Assembly: GCA_007126465.1 (NCBI GenBank)
Contig: SLBE01000166.1
Span: 1-9,131, forward strand
Reading direction: 5' to 3'
Origin: Syntrophomonadaceae bacterium
GTDB lineage: Bacteria; Bacillota; Dethiobacteria; DTU022
DNA: 9,131 bases
Both the position numbers and the translations under genes were made by a program. Shown here piece after piece: positions 1-6,311 of the stretch. Each line of letters begins with the position of its first letter. The stretch's first letter is position 1. The notes below the pieces were generated by a model. It did no database searches. It was not told the DNA's origin and saw nothing but the letters and a program-made list of their open reading frames with translations.

Positions 1-1
1 A

Positions 2-271
2 GAAGGCTCGCGTGACCGTTACTTCCAGGAATATGAGCAAAAATTAGTACCTGAAGGTATTGAGGGCAGAGTGCCGTTCCGAGGCACTGTAGGTGATATG
101 GTTTTTCAAATGGCCGGTGGGCTGCGAGCCGGGATGGGCTACTGCGGTGTAAAGAACATTGAGGAACTGCAGCAAAATACCCGGTTTGTCCGCATCTCCG
201 GTGCAGGGTTAAAAGAAAGCCACCCCCATGGGGTGCAAATTACCAAGGAATCACCTAATTACAGCTTCTAA
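2..271 (+). CDS. guaB: IMP dehydrogenase, C-terminal part (5' end outside window)
   Basis: IMP dehydrogenase oxidises IMP to XMP with NAD+, the committed step of GTP synthesis in the cytoplasm. Only the last 89 residues are present, read in frame from base 2. They begin with EGSRDRYFQ, which contains the Arg-Tyr pair of the mobile catalytic flap (RY at bases 17-22). LVPEGIEGRVPFRG follows, then the family's C-terminal signature FVRISGAGLKESHPHG and a tail ending ITKESPNYSF, all very close to E. coli GuaB. The catalytic Cys loop and the CBS domains would lie upstream of the window. The gene ends with TAA and is followed 46 bases later by an intrinsic terminator. Its position directly before tmk differs from B. 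subtilis, where guaB lies elsewhere in the origin region. The family assignment is very secure. Confidence 0.96.
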   Translation, partial: EGSRDRYFQEYEQKLVPEGIEGRVPFRGTVGDMVFQMAGGLRAGMGYCGVKNIEELQQNTRFVRISGAGLKESHPHGVQITKESPNYSF

Positions 272-317
272 ATTTGCCCGTTCACACCTTTAGCTTGCAC
301 AAGATTGTTCCTGGATG

Positions 318-345
318 CTGCAGATTGCTTCAATCTGCAGTTTTT
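318..345 (+). terminator. Intrinsic terminator after guaB
   Basis: A perfect 10-bp stem (CTGCAGATTG at 318-327 with CAATCTGCAG at 331-340) closes a 3-base loop and is followed directly by TTTTT. It should end guaB transcription. It lies only 37 bases before the chosen tmk start, and I see no convincing promoter between it and tmk. The downstream operon may therefore depend partly on read-through. Confidence 0.9.
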
Positions 346-382
346 ATGGTGCGAGCTGAAAAAAATGATTATTGGGGTGCTT

Positions 383-1030
383 ATGACGCAAGGGCTGCTG
401 GTTACACTTGAGGGGATTGATGGCTGTGGCAAGTCAACACAGGTTGAATTACTGCGTAACAGGATGTCACAAGAAGGCATTGATCACATTATGGTCCGTG
501 AACCGGGTGGAACAGCTGTTGGCGAAAGCATCAGGCAAATTCTTCTTAATAATAAGTACTCTCCTTCACTACAGTCTGAAATCTTTCTCTATATGGCTGC
601 ACGTTCTGAGCTAACCGCTCAGGTAATCAGGCCTGCTTTAAAATCGGGACAGCTGGTCCTCTGTGATCGGTTTACAGACTCTACACTTGCCTACCAGGGT
701 TTCGGCGGAGGAGCCGATCTGGAGATGATCAGGAATTTAAGCAGCATAGCAACAGGGGGAGTTGTTCCTGACCTGACAATTTTATTGGACCTGCCTGTGG
801 AAGATGCAGTCGGCAGGCGGAGAACTACTGCCGATCGAATGGAAAGTAAAGATATTAAGTTTCATCGGCGTGTGCGCAGCGGTTACCTGGAAATTGCCCA
901 CAACGAACCGGTGAGAATAAAAATTGTAAATGCTTTATCTACTGTTGAAGAGCTGGAATCTATTATCTGGAAGATGGTTGAAGAAACAATTATAGCAAAA
1001 AAGAATAAGAGGACTGATTATGAGTTTTAA
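383..1030 (+). CDS. tmk: Thymidylate (dTMP) kinase
   Basis: Phosphorylates dTMP to dTDP with ATP, an essential step of dTTP supply. The 215-residue product has the P-loop GIDGCGKS at residues 11-18, REPGGT at 39-44 (the dTMP/phosphate loop), and DRFTDSTLAYQG at 95-106. A LID-like segment DRMESKDIKFHRRVRSGYLE follows. The P-loop has no Arg, while the LID is Arg-rich, as in the bacterial type II enzymes. The start at 383 is preferred: it has GGGGTG just upstream (374-379) and gives the normal family N-terminus MTQGLLVTLEG. An in-frame ATG at 365 is possible, but its upstream sequence is a poor ribosome site. A longer TTG start at 305 would lie upstream of the guaB terminator. The 3' end overlaps holB by 11 bases. 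The B. subtilis neighbours darA/yaaQ and yaaR are not between tmk and holB here. Confidence 0.95.
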   Translation: MTQGLLVTLEGIDGCGKSTQVELLRNRMSQEGIDHIMVREPGGTAVGESIRQILLNNKYSPSLQSEIFLYMAARSELTAQVIRPALKSGQLVLCDRFTDSTLAYQGFGGGADLEMIRNLSSIATGGVVPDLTILLDLPVEDAVGRRRTTADRMESKDIKFHRRVRSGYLEIAHNEPVRIKIVNALSTVEELESIIWKMVEETIIAKKNKRTDYEF

Positions 1031-2039
1031 TAGATTGATTGGCCAGGAAGAAATGCGTGGTCTTTTGTTCAGGATTTTAAGTGAAGAAAAAATAAATCAT
1101 GCCTTATTGCTGACAGGCCCTGCCGGCAGTGGGAAAAAAAGTTGGGGCCGCTTGCTGGCCATGGCGATCCTCTGTCCGGAACGTGATGGAGTCGATCCGT
1201 GTTTAGATTGTCCATCATGCCGCAGTTTCCAAAGTGGTAATCATCCCGGATTTTATGCTGTAAAGCCTGACGGACGGAACATCAAGATAGAGCAGTTTCG
1301 TTCTATCAGGGAAAGCTTTTACCTGCAGGGCAATAAAAAAGTATGCCTTATCGAAAATGCGGAAATGATGACTGCAGAAGCCTCCTCTTCACTTCTAAAG
1401 ATTCTGGAAGAGCCGCCTTCCGACCTTCATTTTATTTTACTTGCCGAACAGGCACGCTACTTATTTGATACAATAGTATCCAGGTGCCAGCGCTATAATA
1501 TTAGGCCTTTAAACTGCGGGGAGTTAAAAAACCTGCTGGTTCATGAACATAACCTTTCAAGTGAAAAAGCTGAGCTTCTGGCCCGGATCAGTGGTGGATT
1601 GCCAGGATTAGCTTTTGATTTGCTGGAGGATGACAAGTTTGAAGATCGTTACCAGGAAGCAAAAACCCTGGCATATAACCTGGCAACGGGTTGTGATTCT
1701 GCCAGGCAGCTGCTTTCCTGGGCTAACTATCTATCCGAGAAAGAAGATTTAGTGCTTTTTCTTGAACTGCTTTGTCTTTTCTACAGGGATAAGATGGTAC
1801 AGAATTTGTGCAGCACTGAACCGGCTGCCTGGCTGCCACATGTTTCTTCGGATGGGCTTGAAGAGGCGGTTATTTTAATTAATTCAGTCATTTATGAAAT
1901 GAATAATACAAACGTTAATCGCAGATTATTACTGGAGAAATCTTTAATACTGCTGCAAAGGAGGTTGTCACAATGCCAAAAGTTGTCGGAGTTCGCTTTA
2001 AAGAGGCGGGAAAAACATACTACTTTCTACCAGAATTAG
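1020..2039 (+). CDS. holB: DNA polymerase III delta' subunit
   Basis: The delta' subunit is part of the clamp loader that places the beta sliding clamp on primed DNA during replication. The 339-residue product has an AAA+ fold. Its P-loop-like segment GPAGSGKK (33-40) has Lys where Thr or Ser normally follows the Walker Lys. This fits delta', which usually does not hydrolyse ATP. A zinc module has Cys52, Cys61, Cys64 and Cys67, followed by SGNHP. LLKILEEPP (125-133) and the sensor-1-like SRC (154-156) are typical. The ATG overlaps the end of tmk, with AAGAGGA upstream, so translation is probably coupled. The 3' end runs 67 bases into ricT in another frame. The last ~22 residues are therefore encoded by the start of ricT and look like a non-conserved tail. 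Confidence 0.95.
   Translation: MSFNRLIGQEEMRGLLFRILSEEKINHALLLTGPAGSGKKSWGRLLAMAILCPERDGVDPCLDCPSCRSFQSGNHPGFYAVKPDGRNIKIEQFRSIRESFYLQGNKKVCLIENAEMMTAEASSSLLKILEEPPSDLHFILLAEQARYLFDTIVSRCQRYNIRPLNCGELKNLLVHEHNLSSEKAELLARISGGLPGLAFDLLEDDKFEDRYQEAKTLAYNLATGCDSARQLLSWANYLSEKEDLVLFLELLCLFYRDKMVQNLCSTEPAAWLPHVSSDGLEEAVILINSVIYEMNNTNVNRRLLLEKSLILLQRRLSQCQKLSEFALKRREKHTTFYQN
1957..1965 (+). promoter_or_regulatory. Strong ribosome binding site of ricT inside holB
   Basis: AAAGGAGGT lies 7 bases before the ATG at 1973. It fixes the ricT start inside the holB coding region and confirms that the long gene overlap is real. Confidence 0.85.
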
Positions 2040-2785
2040 ATAATATAGATCAAGGCAGGCAGGTAATTGTTGAAACTGCCCGTGGCCATGAAATTGGCAC
2101 GGTGGTGTTGACGGTAAAAGATGTCCCGGAAGAGAAGCTGGTTTTGCCTTTGAAAAAAGTAATTCGTTTTGCAACAGAGGATGATTTGAAACGGGTTGAA
2201 GAAAATAGGCAAAAGGAAGATGAAGCCTTCAATAAGTGCCAACAAAAAATTACTGAACATGGTCTGGATATGAAGCTGGTCAGTGTTGAGTATAACTTTG
2301 ATCGCAACAAAATCATATTTTACTTTACTTCCGAGGAAAGAGTCGACTTCAGGGAGCTGGTAAAAGATCTGGCTTCTATTTTTAAAACCCGGATCGAGCT
2401 TCGCCAGATAGGAGTGCGCGATGAGGCAAAAATTAAAGGTGGGATCGGTCCCTGTGGCAGGCCTTTTTGTTGTTCAACATTTCTTGAAGAATTCGAGCCT
2501 GTTTCGATTAAAATGGCTAAAGGACAAAACCTGTCTCTAAACCCGACAAAAATATCCGGGGTTTGTGGTCGCCTGATGTGCTGCTTGCGATTTGAGGCAA
2601 GTTCTTACGAGAATGATACCGAAAATATGCCCAGTCCAGGAGATACGGTGCTCACCCCTGATGGGGAAGCGATTGTTAAGGAAGTTAACCGCAAGAAAAA
2701 AGCGGTATCAGTTTTACTTTCGGAATCGGGGTACCGCAAAGAGTTTCCCATGGAAGAGGTTGATATTCCGGAAGGTAACAGTTAA
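1973..2785 (+). CDS. ricT: PSP1-domain protein RicT (YaaT), RicAFT complex subunit
   Basis: The 270-residue product matches B. subtilis RicT (YaaT) closely. In B. subtilis RicT, with RicA and RicF, forms an iron-sulfur complex that works with RNase Y in mRNA maturation and affects sporulation, competence and biofilm formation. The N-terminus VVGVRFKEAGKTYYF is diagnostic. The PSP1 core holds GGIGPCGRPFCCSTF (C161, C166, C167), then EPVSIKMAKGQNLSLNPTK, then GVCGRLMCCL (C198, C203, C204). These paired CGRxxCC motifs are the expected cluster ligands. The start at 1973 has an excellent ribosome site and gives the family N-terminus. It is the last gene of the tmk operon; yabA, yazA and rsmI, which follow in B. 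subtilis, are absent. A palindromic terminator begins directly after the stop. Confidence 0.95.
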   Translation: MPKVVGVRFKEAGKTYYFLPELDNIDQGRQVIVETARGHEIGTVVLTVKDVPEEKLVLPLKKVIRFATEDDLKRVEENRQKEDEAFNKCQQKITEHGLDMKLVSVEYNFDRNKIIFYFTSEERVDFRELVKDLASIFKTRIELRQIGVRDEAKIKGGIGPCGRPFCCSTFLEEFEPVSIKMAKGQNLSLNPTKISGVCGRLMCCLRFEASSYENDTENMPSPGDTVLTPDGEAIVKEVNRKKKAVSVLLSESGYRKEFPMEEVDIPEGNS

Positions 2786-2786
2786 A

Positions 2787-2816
2787 AAAATGGCGCAGTT
2801 TAAACTGCGCCATTTT
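2787..2816. terminator. Bidirectional terminator between ricT and abrB
   Basis: This is a perfect 30-base palindrome: a 15-base arm at 2787-2801 (AAAATGGCGCAGTTT) is followed immediately by its exact complement at 2802-2816. The stem folds with a tiny T/A loop. It carries T runs on both sides (TTTT on plus; the A run at 2784-2790 gives seven T on minus), so it can end both converging genes. Confidence 0.9.
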
Positions 2817-2845
2817 GCCGGTGCATAAAAAATGTTTGTATTTGT

Positions 2846-3088
2846 TTAATCATTTGCCAGCTTGTCGATACATTCCCTGCACACAATTCTGCTGCCAAAA
2901 TGCTTCACATCATCGGCATTACCGCAAAAAAGGCAGGCTGGTTCATATTTTTTCAAAATAATTCTTTCAGAGTCAACGTAAATTTCAAGAGCATCTTTAA
3001 CTTCGATCCCGAGTGTACGTCTTAATTCTATAGGAATCACAACTCGACCCAACTCATCCACTTTCCTTACAATTCCGGTTGATTTCAA
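2846..3088 (-). CDS. abrB: AbrB-family transition-state regulator with C-terminal zinc-knuckle
   Basis: AbrB proteins are dimeric DNA-binding regulators that hold back sporulation and stationary-phase genes during growth. Residues 1-48 (MKSTGIVRKVDELGRVVIPI, then ELRRTLGI and DALEIYVD) are the swapped-hairpin DNA-binding domain, nearly identical to B. subtilis AbrB. The C-terminus differs: CLFC...CREC (C52, C55, C70, C73) suggests a zinc ribbon, a form I associate with clostridial AbrB. The TTG at 3088 is chosen for two reasons: AAGGAGG (3097-3103 complement) sits 8 bases upstream, and the protein then begins MKSTG. An ATG two codons earlier (3094) is only 2 bases from GGAGG. A longer ATG start at 3154 is excluded because the -10 box lies inside that extension. 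The gene converges on ricT and diverges from metG. Confidence 0.93.
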   Translation of the reverse strand: MKSTGIVRKVDELGRVVIPIELRRTLGIEVKDALEIYVDSERIILKKYEPACLFCGNADDVKHFGSRIVCRECIDKLAND

Positions 3089-3134
3089 GAGCATTTCCTC
3101 CTTTTCTTCAATATGGAGCAATAGTGGTTCCGCA

Positions 3135-3164
3135 ATTATACCAGTAATTGACATGGTAAGTCAA
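3135..3164 (-). promoter_or_regulatory. Sigma-A promoter of abrB
   Basis: On the minus strand, TTGACT (3164-3159) is separated by 18 bases from a perfect TATAAT (3140-3135). TGG precedes the -10, giving an extended TGnTATAAT element. Expected transcription begins near 3128, leaving a leader of about 40 bases before the TTG start. A small inverted repeat (TTGAC at 3148-3152, GTCAA at 3160-3164) overlaps the -35. It might be an operator, but that is only a guess. Confidence 0.8.
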
Positions 3165-3260
3165 GTGGTTTTTCCCTTAAATTGCTCAAGTTTACAAAAT
3201 AATTACATGTCATGCAGCACCTAGTAAAAATGGTTGTTTTGACAAGCTCCGTTGTAAATC

Positions 3261-3288
3261 TTGACAGTAGAGATTGCTTTGATATAAT
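3261..3288 (+). promoter_or_regulatory. Sigma-A promoter of metG-tatD
   Basis: TTGACA (3261-3266), a 16-base spacer and TATAAT (3283-3288) match the consensus at both boxes. Transcription should start near 3295, so the leader is only about 30 bases. That is too short for a T-box or SAM riboswitch. Confidence 0.85.
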
Positions 3289-3310
3289 TACCTCATCTTT
3301 CTAAGTGTAC

Positions 3311-3317
3311 AAGGAGG
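3311..3317 (+). promoter_or_regulatory. Ribosome binding site fixing the TTG start of metG
   Basis: AAGGAGG ends 7 bases before the TTG at 3325. The next in-frame residues match the MetRS N-terminus, so TTG is well supported as the initiator. Confidence 0.8.
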
Positions 3318-3324
3318 CCTGACG

Positions 3325-5277
3325 TTGGCTGAGGAAAAAACATTCTATATTACAACTCCCATTTATTATCCCAGCAATAAATTACATGTTGGCAACTCTT
3401 ATACAACCGTGGCTGCAGATGCAGTCGCCCGCTTTAAGAGATTGACCGGTTACAAGGTCTGGTTTTTGACAGGAACAGATGAACACGGACAAAAGATTCA
3501 GCGGCAGGCAGAATTGGCGGGGAAAGCGCCCCGTGAATTTGTCGATGAAATTGTTGCCTGGATTAAAGAACTCTGGCAGGAACTTGATATTGAGTATGAT
3601 GACTTTATCAGGACAACTGAAGAGAGGCATAAGGAAAAAGTTGCCGGGATATTTACCCGTTTTTACGAACAGGGTGATATATACAAGGGCAAGTACGAAG
3701 GCTGGTATTGCACTCCCTGCGAAGCATACTGGACAGAAAGACAGCTTGATGAAGGCAACTGCCCGGATTGTGGTCGCAAGGTTGAGTTGATTGCCGAAGA
3801 AGCGTATTTCTTTAAAATGTCAAAGTATGCACAGCGATTACAGGATCATATTGAAGCTCACCCGGAATTCATTTTGCCGCCTTCCCGAAAAAATGAGATG
3901 GTCAATAATTTTCTCAAGCCCGGCCTGGAAGACCTCTGTGTATCACGAACTTCTTTTGACTGGGGTATTCCTGTTCCCTTCGATCAGGATCATGTTATTT
4001 ATGTTTGGCTTGATGCATTAAGCAATTATATTACTGCGCTCGGTTACGGTGAGGAAGGCAGTATTTTTGAGACTTTCTGGCCTGCTGATGTCCAGCTGAT
4101 CGGGAAAGATATACTGCGATTTCATACCATATACTGGCCCATATTCCTGATGGCGCTCGGAGAGCCTCTTCCTAAAACGGTTTTCGGTCATGGCTGGCTG
4201 ATGCTGCAGGAAGGTAAAATGTCAAAATCAAAAGGTAATGCCATTGACCCTCTTGTTCTATCTGACCGTTACAGCTCGGATGCCCTTCGATATTTTCTGC
4301 TGCGTGAGATCCCATTCGGTCAGGATGGCATATTCAGCCTGGAAAGTTTTATTAACCGAATTAATACGGATCTGGCCAATGATCTCGGCAACCTGGTTAG
4401 CCGGACTCTGACCATGGCTGAACGCTATTTTGATGGAAAACTGCCTGAACCACAGGCTGCAGATGACAGCACTGATCAGGAGTTGATCGATACAGCCCTG
4501 GAGACTCCTGCCCTGGTGGAGGGCTTTACTGATCAGTTGAAAATAAGCGATGCCCTGACTGAACTTTGGAAACTGGTAAAACGCAGCAATAAATACATTG
4601 ATGAAAATACACCCTGGGAGTTGGCCAAGGATTCTGCCAATAATGACAGGCTTGGTACTGTTATATATAACCTGGTTGAAAGTATCCGTTTTATAGCGGT
4701 AATGCTGCAGCCGTTCATGCCGCGGACTCCGGAAAGTATCTGGGGGCAGCTTAATATTGACAGTGAGGGCCAGCTAAAAACCTGGGCCAGCCTTGCCGAA
4801 TGGGGAGCGATACAGCCGGGCACGGTTGTCTCCCGTGGCGAAGACCTTTTCCCACGCCTCAATATGCAGGCTGAAATTCGTGAAATGCAGGGAGATCAGC
4901 CTGCGGAGCAGGACGTAAAAGATGATCCCGCACAGGATGAGCAGGAAGGTTTAATTTCTCTGGATCAGTTTCAGCAGGTAGATCTAAGGGTTGCGGCAAT
5001 AACTAACGCCGAAAGAATACCGAAAGCTGACAAGCTTCTGAAAGTGGAAGTATCACTCGGCGGCAGTGAAAAACGCCAGGTAGTAGCCGGAATTGCAGAA
5101 CATTATCAGCCGGAACAATTAATTGGCAAGCACGTAATCTTCGTCTCTAACTTGAAACCGGTTAAGCTGCGTGGTGTCCTATCGCAGGGTATGCTGTTGG
5201 CGGCAACTGCTGAAGACGGCAGCCTGGCCCTGACAACAGTTGATCGGGAAATACCGGCAGGAAGCAGGGTTAGTTGA
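3325..5277 (+). CDS. metG: Methionyl-tRNA synthetase with C-terminal tRNA-binding domain
   Basis: Charges tRNA-Met with methionine for initiation and elongation. The 650-residue protein is a class I synthetase. It has the HIGH-like HVGN (21-24) after TPIYYPSNKL, a CP insertion with zinc ligands C129, C132, C146 and C149, and LQEGKMSKSKGNAID with KMSKS at 298-302. The helical anticodon-binding domain includes NKYIDENTPWELAKD. An acidic, Gln-rich linker (about 515-543) leads to an EMAP-II/Trbp111-like dimerising tRNA-binding domain (about 544-650; VDLRVA, KADKLLKVEV, SNLKPVKLRG, SQGMLLAA). Length and domain order match B. subtilis MetS. The start is TTG with a strong ribosome site. It has its own promoter and runs into tatD with one intervening base. 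Confidence 0.97.
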   Translation: MAEEKTFYITTPIYYPSNKLHVGNSYTTVAADAVARFKRLTGYKVWFLTGTDEHGQKIQRQAELAGKAPREFVDEIVAWIKELWQELDIEYDDFIRTTEERHKEKVAGIFTRFYEQGDIYKGKYEGWYCTPCEAYWTERQLDEGNCPDCGRKVELIAEEAYFFKMSKYAQRLQDHIEAHPEFILPPSRKNEMVNNFLKPGLEDLCVSRTSFDWGIPVPFDQDHVIYVWLDALSNYITALGYGEEGSIFETFWPADVQLIGKDILRFHTIYWPIFLMALGEPLPKTVFGHGWLMLQEGKMSKSKGNAIDPLVLSDRYSSDALRYFLLREIPFGQDGIFSLESFINRINTDLANDLGNLVSRTLTMAERYFDGKLPEPQAADDSTDQELIDTALETPALVEGFTDQLKISDALTELWKLVKRSNKYIDENTPWELAKDSANNDRLGTVIYNLVESIRFIAVMLQPFMPRTPESIWGQLNIDSEGQLKTWASLAEWGAIQPGTVVSRGEDLFPRLNMQAEIREMQGDQPAEQDVKDDPAQDEQEGLISLDQFQQVDLRVAAITNAERIPKADKLLKVEVSLGGSEKRQVVAGIAEHYQPEQLIGKHVIFVSNLKPVKLRGVLSQGMLLAATAEDGSLALTTVDREIPAGSRVS

Positions 5278-5278
5278 T

Positions 5279-6067
5279 TTGACAGTACTGGTAGATACAC
5301 ACGCACACCTGGATTTTCCACAGTTTAAGAAAGATCTTGGCCCAGTTTTGGAAAGGGCCAGGCAGACCGGGGTAAAGGCAATTTTAAATGCCGGTGCTGA
5401 TCTGGCCAGCTCAAGGCGATCTATCGAGCTTAGCAGAGAATATCCCTGGATTAGCGCTTCAGTGGGTATTCACCCGCATGAGGCCGCCCGGCCCGGTAAA
5501 AACTGGGTGAAAGAGCTTGAAAAGCTGGCCTCGGCAGATGCAGTGCTGGCTATTGGTGAAACAGGGCTCGATTTTTACCGCGATCTTTCGCCAAGAGATG
5601 TTCAGGAAGAAGTATTCAGGGAACAACTGCAGCTTGCCTGCCGGGTAAATAAACCGGTAATTGTCCACACCCGTGCGGCTCATGCAGAAACCCTGCAGGT
5701 ACTGCAGGAAGAGGATCTGCCTTATCCTGCCGGCGTGATGCACTGTTTTTCAGGTGATCGCAGCCAGGCTGAAGCTTTTCTCGATCTTGGGTTTTATATA
5801 TCCCTGGCCGGGCCGCTCACGTATCCCCGTTCCCATGAACTGCGCGATTTGATCAAGTATATTCCAGCCAACCGCCTGCTGCTGGAAACAGATGCTCCTT
5901 ACCTTCCTCCCCAGGCCTACCGCAGCCAGCGCAATGAACCTTCATATATAAAGCTTACTTATGAAAGGGCTGCCCTCGCTCTCGGGCAGGATCTTGACGA
6001 GGTGGCAAAGCAGGTTTATCTCAACGCTATCCGCCTCTTCTCAGACGCTTTCGTAGACAGGGCCTAG
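5279..6067 (+). CDS. tatD: TatD-family metal-dependent hydrolase (putative DNase)
   Basis: TatD proteins are TIM-barrel amidohydrolase-type enzymes with metal-dependent 3'-5' exonuclease activity on DNA. In Firmicutes this gene (yabD) regularly follows metS. All metal and catalytic residues are visible (numbered from the 5279 start): HAH at 8-10, Glu94 in GETGLDFYR, His130 in VIVHTR, His155 in MHCFSG and Asp205 in LETDAPYLPP. The TTG at 5279 is one base after the metG stop and gives MTVLVDTHAHLDF, about 262 residues, as in the family. AGGG at 5266-5269 is a weak ribosome site, so translation is probably coupled to metG. A TTG at 5240 in the same frame would extend 13 residues into metG with no ribosome site. 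The exact start is moderately certain; the family is secure. Confidence 0.94.
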   Translation: MTVLVDTHAHLDFPQFKKDLGPVLERARQTGVKAILNAGADLASSRRSIELSREYPWISASVGIHPHEAARPGKNWVKELEKLASADAVLAIGETGLDFYRDLSPRDVQEEVFREQLQLACRVNKPVIVHTRAAHAETLQVLQEEDLPYPAGVMHCFSGDRSQAEAFLDLGFYISLAGPLTYPRSHELRDLIKYIPANRLLLETDAPYLPPQAYRSQRNEPSYIKLTYERAALALGQDLDEVAKQVYLNAIRLFSDAFVDRA

Positions 6068-6101
6068 TCTGCCCTTGTTTTGTAATGATACGGTAGCGGT
6101 G

Positions 6102-6311
6102 CCTTGGATTGAATGACCCGCCCATTACCGAAGTCGTCGCAGGCAAAGCTAACGTCTTAGCTATTGCCTTTTTAAGTTTTCCCAAAACAATTGGCTCCTG
6201 CCTGGATTTTGGTGGCCTGCTTCCGGCAGGCCAAACTTAAAAAGGCTTCAGCTTCGACTACCATTGCTGCTGCTTCTCTTGATGGTAATGAGCAGGCCAG
6301 TCAATCCAAGG
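6102..6311. repeat. Large imperfect inverted repeat (about 210 bp), nature unknown
   Basis: The two halves pair over most of their length in nearly one register. The outermost 11 bases (CCTTGGATTGA at 6102-6112) match their complement at 6301-6311 exactly. Six of the next ten positions pair, and CATTACC (6123-6129) matches GGTAATG (6284-6290) exactly. After an unpaired stretch of about 23 bases per side, 6154-6179 pairs with 6233-6258 at 21 of 26 positions. This includes a perfect 14-base block (GCCTTTTTAAGTTT, 6166-6179, against 6233-6246). The centre holds a further 8-bp hairpin (6213-6220 with 6226-6233, sharing base 6233). There is no credible ORF and no clear target-site duplication. It could be a MITE-like element, a remnant, or DNA encoding a long-hairpin RNA. 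It sits between converging genes. Confidence 0.7.
6141..6173 (+). terminator. Intrinsic terminator after tatD
   Basis: AGGCAAAGCTAA (6141-6152) pairs with TTAGCT (6157-6162) and TTGCCT (6164-6169) around a CGTC loop, with one bulged A. A run of T (6169-6173) and a further T-rich stretch follow. It lies 73 bases after the tatD stop, inside the left half of the large inverted repeat. Confidence 0.8.

Noticed and set aside
305..382. Upstream-extended start of tmk at TTG 305
   Set aside because: The extension runs through the guaB terminator stem, has no ribosome site and adds 26 residues that the family lacks. ATG 383 gives the normal N-terminus.
2592..2828. 78-codon plus ORF across the ricT 3' end
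   Set aside because: It is a shifted frame of conserved ricT codons that runs into the terminator, with no ribosome site.
3089..3154. Extended start of abrB at ATG 3154
   Set aside because: The TATAAT box of the abrB promoter (3135-3140) lies inside this extension, so the transcript would begin after that ATG. The extra residues are also not part of AbrB.
3289..3324. T-box or SAM riboswitch controlling metG
   Set aside because: The leader from the consensus promoter is only about 30 bases and has no T-box or SAM-aptamer sequence.
4533..4862. 109-codon minus-strand ORF inside metG
   Set aside because: It is antisense to a conserved MetRS domain and has no family features; it is a shadow of metG codon use.
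5240..5278. Upstream TTG start for tatD inside metG
   Set aside because: No ribosome site precedes it, and the added 13 residues are not family-like. TTG 5279 fits the usual length.
6102..6311. 6S RNA gene as a firm call for the 210-bp inverted repeat
   Set aside because: The long stem and open middle recall 6S RNA, but I see no promoter, the outer stem does not resemble a 6S sequence I know, and an intrinsic terminator interrupts the left arm. It is kept only as a hypothesis.
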